Shown here piece after piece: positions 50,136 through 64,000 of a stretch of 64,000 bases of DNA (position 1 is its first letter; each line of letters begins with the position of its first letter). The DNA lies in the NCBI GenBank assembly GCA_054601695.1, contig BAAHQB010000004.1, forward strand, positions 1,984,001 to 2,048,000, in the 5' to 3' direction. The translations under genes and the position numbers were made by a program. The DNA is from Amorphochlora amoebiformis. Taxonomy: Eukaryota; Cercozoa; Chlorarachniophyceae. Under the pieces are notes generated by a model. That model saw only the letters and a list, made by a program, of their open reading frames with translations, searched no databases and was not told where the DNA came from.

Positions 50136-51490
50136 ATGCGCAGACTTGCCGCGAAGTGCTTGGGCTCCATGCCCAATAGGCGTTCCATTGAGGAGCTGGG
50201 AGAGAAAGAGATATGGAAGTGTGTTTGTGGGAAGAAGTACAAGAAGACGTCTAGTCATAGCATCCACAAGCACAGTGAGACCAGTCCACACACTTCTGAC
50301 AACTTCCAAACCAATGGTTCTCTTGCTTATTTCTTATCCGATTGATCAGAATTGACATGCACGGAGTGGGCAAAGAAGAACCCGGGCATGTCGCAAAAGT
50401 CCGACCTGAACGGGATCATCGATGCGCTGATACGGAAGGCGCGCACCGAGCGTTCCCAAGACATGAATTTCAGTCTCATATTTTCCAACCTCGCGTGGCC
50501 GACCCTCGGCAAGTTTGTTGCCGACCCGTTCTCGAACAACGTCTGGGTGGACGATACAGCGGCTAGGATATTTGGCGTGCAATGGCGCCACTCCAAGTGG
50601 ACAGATATTCTCGTCAACGCGAATGATCACAAGTCCGTGTTTGCTGATGCTATGGTATATTCCTCTCTTATGCTGTGTTTGCTGTAACTTTTCTCATTTT
50701 CCTATAACTATATTATCCCTAGAGTTATCCAGAGGGGAGAGAGAGAGTTGGATTAGGAAATACTCGGTGCCAGGGTGCATCCGCTGACCAAATATGCTTC
50801 TTACCACAGGCAGCTTTTTCAGAGGGAGCGTCTATCATTATTCCCTACACTGACAAGGCGGGTTCTTGGCGACAACTCATGGCACAGGTACCTCATGCTA
50901 CCTTATCCCTTCCTATACTCCCAATCCCTGCAAACCTTCACCAAGACTCACGACACTTCTTAACTAATCCTTCATCTCTCGTTCTCAACCAGTGCATTGG
51001 AAACTCCCGAGCCACCTACATGGTGGGCTACGTTCAAGACCTCTCCGCCACCAAGCAATTCTCCCACACCTCAACGTCGCTGACAACTACGATCGCCTCT
51101 CAATCTGGTGCTTCGCCGCACACAGGAGGAGGAACGCCTTCCCCGCAACTCTCAGGGCCCAGCCCTCTCAGAGAGCTTGCCAAGGAGCCCCCTGAATCAT
51201 CGTCTGCCGGTTCTCTACCTCCTGCGACGGCCACTCAACCCAAACCACCGCTCCGACCAGGTTCGATACAACCTCCCCCGACCCCGTATCATGCGTCTAA
51301 GAAGCTAAAAAAGACGCATGCATCCGGGTCTCCGGGAAGGAGCGCGAGAGCGGAGTATGAAAGTTCAGCGGGAGGGTCTCGGGGGGGTTACAAGTTTGTG
51401 ATTCAGCCGCCGGGGACCCTGCAATATGGCGGGGAGCCGCCACCACCACCGCCGCCGCATCCGACGCAACATACGTCGCAGCACCAGTAG
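50136..51490 (+). CDS. Zinc-finger-like protein with a possible PAS-like domain, 353 residues (gene H)
   Basis: Exons 50136-50316, 50350-50654, 50810-50887 and 50993-51490 join in phase (junctions 1, 0, 0) and give 353 residues. Near the N-terminus [21 protein letters not shown] supplies C29, C31, H44 and H46, a compact C2H2-like zinc site. After a linker, an aromatic-rich region begins [20 protein letters not shown] and ends in [14 protein letters not shown]; the closing strand resembles the end of a PAS domain (the usual VGYVRDITERK-like strand), so a PAS-like sensor fold is possible but unproven. The last 150 residues are Ser/Pro/Gly-rich and disordered, with a seven-proline run and a His/Gln-rich end. 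This composition suggests a transcription factor or nuclear regulator. The first intron is only 33 bases, which is unusually short. The start could be 50136 or 50169, or lie further upstream if gene G is joined. Confidence 0.6.
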
Positions 51491-52389
<899 letters not shown>

Positions 52390-52685
52390 ATGGGGATGAA
52401 TCTTATCCAGCTTTCTGTCGTGTCTGATTCAATCTTTCTCAGCCGAAAGCGCGGAAGGGAAATCTCTCATCACCATACTGGGGCTCCACCCCCGTACTAT
52501 ACCCGTCTTCCCCGCCCCCCTCAAGAACGCTCTTTTTTCTTACCAAGTCGATTGGGAGGGGGCAGAGGGGAAAGGATACCAGTAGGGCATCCTTTGGAGA
52601 CCAAGAACGTACCCATCAGTCCAGTGAGGTATAGCCATACAACTATTATATATATATATATGTACAATATATATATATATATATC

Positions 52686-52736
<51 letters not shown>

Positions 52737-52790
52737 GTGTATATATCTATTTATAAATACATATATGAGATAATATATTATATATATATA

Positions 52791-52863
<73 letters not shown>

Positions 52864-53479
52864 CCACACACATATATAAATATATATATAGAATATATTA
52901 TATATATGTAAATTGACATATATGTGTATGTATAATATATACATATATAAAATATAACAATAACAATAATAATGAGGATAGTAATGATAATAGTAATACA
53001 TATATTTTTGAAAAATGGAAACATTTGACTTTTATTCATGATCCATACGCATATTGTATTATTATGATTTTCATATTTCCAAAATTTGTATTATTATTTT
53101 TCATACACTACAGAATTTTTCAGAAATGTATTCAATTGAAAGATTGTTTTGTTCTCATAATATGTAATAAATGTAATGTGTAGACATATATGATATATAT
53201 ATATATATAAATATATATATATATATGTGTATGTATATAATATATATATATATATATATATACATTATATATATATATATATATACATACATATATATAT
53301 ATATACATATATATATATACTCCTATAACATCATATATGGTATTTATGCAATAGATATATGAAAACATAACATTCTCTAAATGTAGTGTAGTGTAAGATA
53401 TGTATACATGGTGTATACGCACATATCTAAATCTAATATATTACACATACAAACACATGTAATATATATATATATATAT

Positions 53480-53514
<35 letters not shown>

Positions 53515-53564
53515 TATATATTTAAATATGTACATATGTATATATGTATATATGTATATATGTG

Positions 53565-53599
<35 letters not shown>

Positions 53600-53613
53600 G
53601 TACGTATGTATAT

Positions 53614-53651
<38 letters not shown>

Positions 53652-53659
53652 CGTATGTA

Positions 53660-53707
<48 letters not shown>

Positions 53708-53728
53708 TATAAATAAATAGAAAAATAA

Positions 53729-53776
<48 letters not shown>

Positions 53777-54093
53777 GTGTGTGTGTGTGTATGTGTGTGT
53801 AATATTCACCTTCATTATTGCTTTTTTTCAGTGGGGTAGGCGGGATGAGCGGGTCCACGTACATGGGCAGGATGATTCGACCGCGCGGGTATATAGTCAC
53901 ACATTTCAAAAAACAGACATACTTAGATCGATGTATGCTTGCAAGGTACACCAACCCCCCAACACAGCGCTGGAGCCGGCTTCCACCCTCAACGAAAACC
54001 GCTACTCAAACCCAACAAGAATCCTCTTACGTTCCCAGCAGCTCCTCAGCCCCCCCTCAACCACCGGGCTGGGAAAGGGATCAAATGCCTTAG
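52390..54093 (+). CDS. Basic, proline-rich protein of unknown function, 166 residues, two exons (gene I)
   Basis: Exon 1 is 52390-52628 and exon 2 is 53832-54093 (TAG), joined in phase 2 across an intron of about 1.2 kb that is mostly (TA)n. The acceptor has a clear pyrimidine tract (CTTTTTTTCAG). Exon 1 encodes [20 protein letters not shown] and further Arg/Pro-rich sequence. Exon 2 reads [20 protein letters not shown], then [20 protein letters not shown], then a Ser/Thr/Gln/Pro-rich tail ending GWERDQMP. The composition is that of a disordered nucleic-acid-associated or scaffold protein. I do not recognise a family. A second frame of exon 2 is also open but does not match the splice phase. 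Confidence 0.5.
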
Positions 54094-54545
54094 TTCGTTT
54101 TAGCGCCTATTTTTTTCTTCTGTAGAAGGGAGGTTATAAGGCGTTGACACCTGAAACTTTTATGAGTTTTTTGCCGATGGCATTGTAAATTATCAACAAT
54201 TTTTTCTCAAAAAAAAAAAAGATAACCAATAAAAGGAATAACGTGTTTTTGATAAAAAAAACAGAAATAAAAAAAGTGCTCTAGTGTTTAGTTCTCAAAT
54301 GAGTATTGGTTGGTTCACTCTTTGGAATTACGGTTAAAGCCCAAAAAAAATTAATTTCTCTAACCACTGTCCATAACCCCTTTTCGACATATAAGTAAGA
54401 CTTTACTTTTTCCACGCAAATGGTATTCTACATGTGTTTTTCTTTTATAAATAAATTTTTACATATACATAATAATATATACGTATATATATATATATAT
54501 ATATATAAAACATATATATATGTATGTATGTATGTATATATGTAC

Positions 54546-54591
<46 letters not shown>

Positions 54592-54618
54592 TATATATAT
54601 ATATATATATACGTATTC

Positions 54619-54654
<36 letters not shown>

Positions 54655-54660
54655 AACTGT
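54094..54660. other. Downstream flank of gene I
   Basis: Bases 54094-54470 are AT-rich with A-runs (an 11-A run near 54211 and several AATAAA-like words near 54225-54270, candidates for gene I polyadenylation). (TA)n follows to 54650. No gene is recognised. Confidence 0.4.
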
Positions 54661-54695
54661 ATGTAATATGGTATTTCATCTATTTTTCATGTACA

Positions 54696-54878
54696 CTTCA
54701 ATGCGTATATATTACGCTTCCACCAACTTATATCGCATGGCCAAGTATCCAATGTTCTTCTATGGACATGAGGACATGTGCAAATATTTGAACCGGGAAC
54801 GCAAACGCAATATGGTTAAACTACCGATGCAACAGCGTCCAGTAACTCGCATGGTTCTTTTCGAGATCGTTTGCTAAC
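54696..54878 (+). CDS. Possible exon of unknown gene
   Basis: An open frame of about 60 codons ends in TAA and has ordinary amino-acid composition (YASTNLYRMAKYPMFFYGHE, RERKRNMVKLPMQQRPVTRM). It is not a TA-repeat frame. I find no convincing acceptor or partner exon, and it could be chance or a decayed gene. Confidence 0.22.
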
Positions 54879-55208
54879 TTAGCCAAAGCATTCGCCAATA
54901 ATCATGAATGAATTGTTTTGTTTTCTTGGTGGCATTTGTGTACGCTTCCATTGAGTCTATTAAGGGCTCAAGCGAGATCAAGCTGCTACGATCTGATGTT
55001 TAGGACCCTGCGAGGATTTTCTCCTTTTTTTTTTTCTCAATCTTAAAATCAATTATTGTTTTCGATATCATCCAAGAGTCCCCACTCTAGTACCTGTTCA
55101 ATAGGATGTCTTGTACAAACTTAAAAACGATTGACGGCTTCTCATTATTGTTGTCGCAAATCGATGTGAAAAAGTTGACAATAGATCATGTGGATAAACA
55201 TGATAAGC

Positions 55209-55293
<85 letters not shown>

Positions 55294-55506
55294 CATATAT
55301 ACACATATGCATACATACATACATATATCATGTCACACAATCTAGATATACATGATGTACATTTATATATATATATATATACATACACACACATACATAT
55401 ATACATTTATACGTCACATATATAAAAATATGTATAGTAGTATTATGTAACACATATACACTACATACATATATACATACATACATATACATACACATAG
55501 ACATAC

Positions 55507-55538
<32 letters not shown>

Positions 55539-55570
55539 ATAATATATATTGTATATATATATATGTATAT

Positions 55571-55642
<72 letters not shown>

Positions 55643-55784
55643 TTACCGGTACATTTACGACCACCGTCATGATGCACTGCCAGTATTACTAGTATTAGAT
55701 GACATACATAATATTCGTACAATTAATTCGTTCAATGTGTGAGGTGAGGCTACGTATATGAATGCGTACGCATATCATCTAGAT

Positions 55785-55935
55785 CTAGTAGATCATAGTG
55801 ATGTGTACGTAGTACTACGTACGTACGCGTACCATAGTGACGTGTACGTACGCGTATCATCTAGATCATAGTGACGTGTACGTACGCGTATCATAGTGAT
55901 GTGTACGTACGTAAAGTACGTACGTACGTGAGCAT
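55785..55935. repeat. ACGT-rich tandem repeat
   Basis: An imperfect unit, CATAGTGACGTGTACGTACG continuing CGTATCAT(CTAGAT), occurs about four times, followed by ACGTACGTAAAGTACGTACG. The unit is rich in self-complementary ACGT and GTAC words. It lies in the intergenic gap between genes I and K. Confidence 0.85.
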
Positions 55936-56017
55936 GCATCAATATATACTACATAATACAATAATTATTCGAATTTTTTTTTTTATATCGTTAGTTGTAT
56001 ACACTACATACATACAT

Positions 56018-56073
<56 letters not shown>

Positions 56074-56129
56074 AAATATATATATAAATATGTATTTATA
56101 TATATCTAATCATGATCAGGATTCATGAT

Positions 56130-56696
56130 ACGCATGTACATGTGTGTTACATGCATGTATTTAGCGCCGGTATTACACGTATGCACGCATGTATAGGATG
56201 CTAAATGTACGTACGTACCATGGCCAGTATTAGAGTATACTGTGCCAGGTAGAACGTGTACGTGTATACTACATATACGAGCTAGGTCAGTGATTGTTTG
56301 ATACTACCTAGACTAAGACTGTACCTACCTAGTGTACATGTGTGCATGGTGCATCTCCTTGAAAAACATCTCAGAAGTTTGATACGGTTCACAACCTAAT
56401 AATTATAATTATTCATTCATAGTAATACTAGTAGTAACGTAAGTGCGCACTTTTGTGTGCATATTAACTTCCATTATCTAGATTATAATTACTTTGCAGG
56501 TCTACAGTCTAGACATAGTAGATCTAGAGTGTCATTATCTTAAAGACACGTCATTGAAAATGTACATGGTCATGATTCAATAGCATCCCACGCTTAACTA
56601 GCTTAAGTCTAGATCTAGTAGATGATGTGTATGATTCTCCTCGTTAAAATTTCGAGATGCACGCACAAGGTACTCACCGGGTACCCCCTCGCTTTG
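56130..56696. other. Intergenic unique DNA downstream of the Hsp70 gene
   Basis: The stretch has many CTAG, CTAGAT and GTAC words and no (TA)n array. It should contain the 3' untranslated region of gene K. No exon or RNA gene is seen. Confidence 0.4.
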
Positions 56697-63754
<7,058 letters not shown>

Positions 63755-63825
63755 CTTAATGTATATAAAATGTATATATATAGATATACATATACATATG
63801 TGTGTATATATGTATGTATATATAC

Positions 63826-63858
<33 letters not shown>

Positions 63859-63932
63859 TATATTCATATATATATATTTATATATATATTGTGTAGGTTT
63901 ATATATACTAGATATTTGTATTTATTATATAG

Positions 63933-63992
<60 letters not shown>

Positions 63993-64000
63993 TGTGTACA

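Noticed and set aside
55106-55210. Short frame [20 protein letters not shown] on the plus strand
   Set aside because: It is open into a (TA)n array with no donor or partner exon; too weak to call.

Overview
The window is nuclear DNA from an intron-rich eukaryote, most likely a protist or alga; I cannot name the species. Genes are split into many short exons, often 11 to 140 bases, by introns made mostly of (TA)n dinucleotide arrays with (CA/TG)n and (GA/CT)n stretches. Short degenerate TTAGGG/CCCTAA (telomere-type) repeats also lie in and between genes. There is no bacterial signature. Almost every long open frame of repeating Ile-Tyr or Tyr-Thr codons is a (TA)n artefact and is not annotated.

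I rebuilt the genes by hand from GT-AG (twice GC-AG) junctions, accepting exons mainly where reading phase carried across the splice. From left to right: (A) a 5'-incomplete plus-strand gene ending at 3423. (B) A minus-strand gene, 7762 to 4627, for a 159-residue membrane protein. (C) Divergent from B, a plus-strand gene, 8243 to 26251, for a protein of about 714 residues, largely coiled coil, in about 35 exons. (D) Convergent with C, a minus-strand gene, 39790 to about 27716 or 26540, for a membrane-anchored protein resembling TupA-type ATP-grasp enzymes. (E) A minus-strand gene, 44490 to 43760, for a small membrane protein. (F) Divergent from E, a plus-strand short-chain dehydrogenase/reductase gene with six exons, 44685 to 47682. 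(G) Unresolved coding sequence at about 49.1 to 50.1 kb. (H) A plus-strand gene, 50136 to 51490, with a zinc-finger-like motif and a possible PAS-like region. (I) A plus-strand two-exon gene, 52390 to 54093, for a basic, proline-rich protein. (K) A minus-strand Hsp70-family gene entering from the right edge and ending at 56697, with an internal insertion and an acidic tail in place of the substrate-binding domain.

Between and inside genes lie a tRNA-derived SINE-like family (two long copies and several shorter matches), degenerate telomere-type arrays, minisatellites, intron-internal duplications, a large inverted repeat and CTAG/ACGT-rich intergenic DNA. The genes do not form an obvious pathway. 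F and K are confident at family level; D is a good family match; A, B, C, E and I are unrecognised but well supported as genes.
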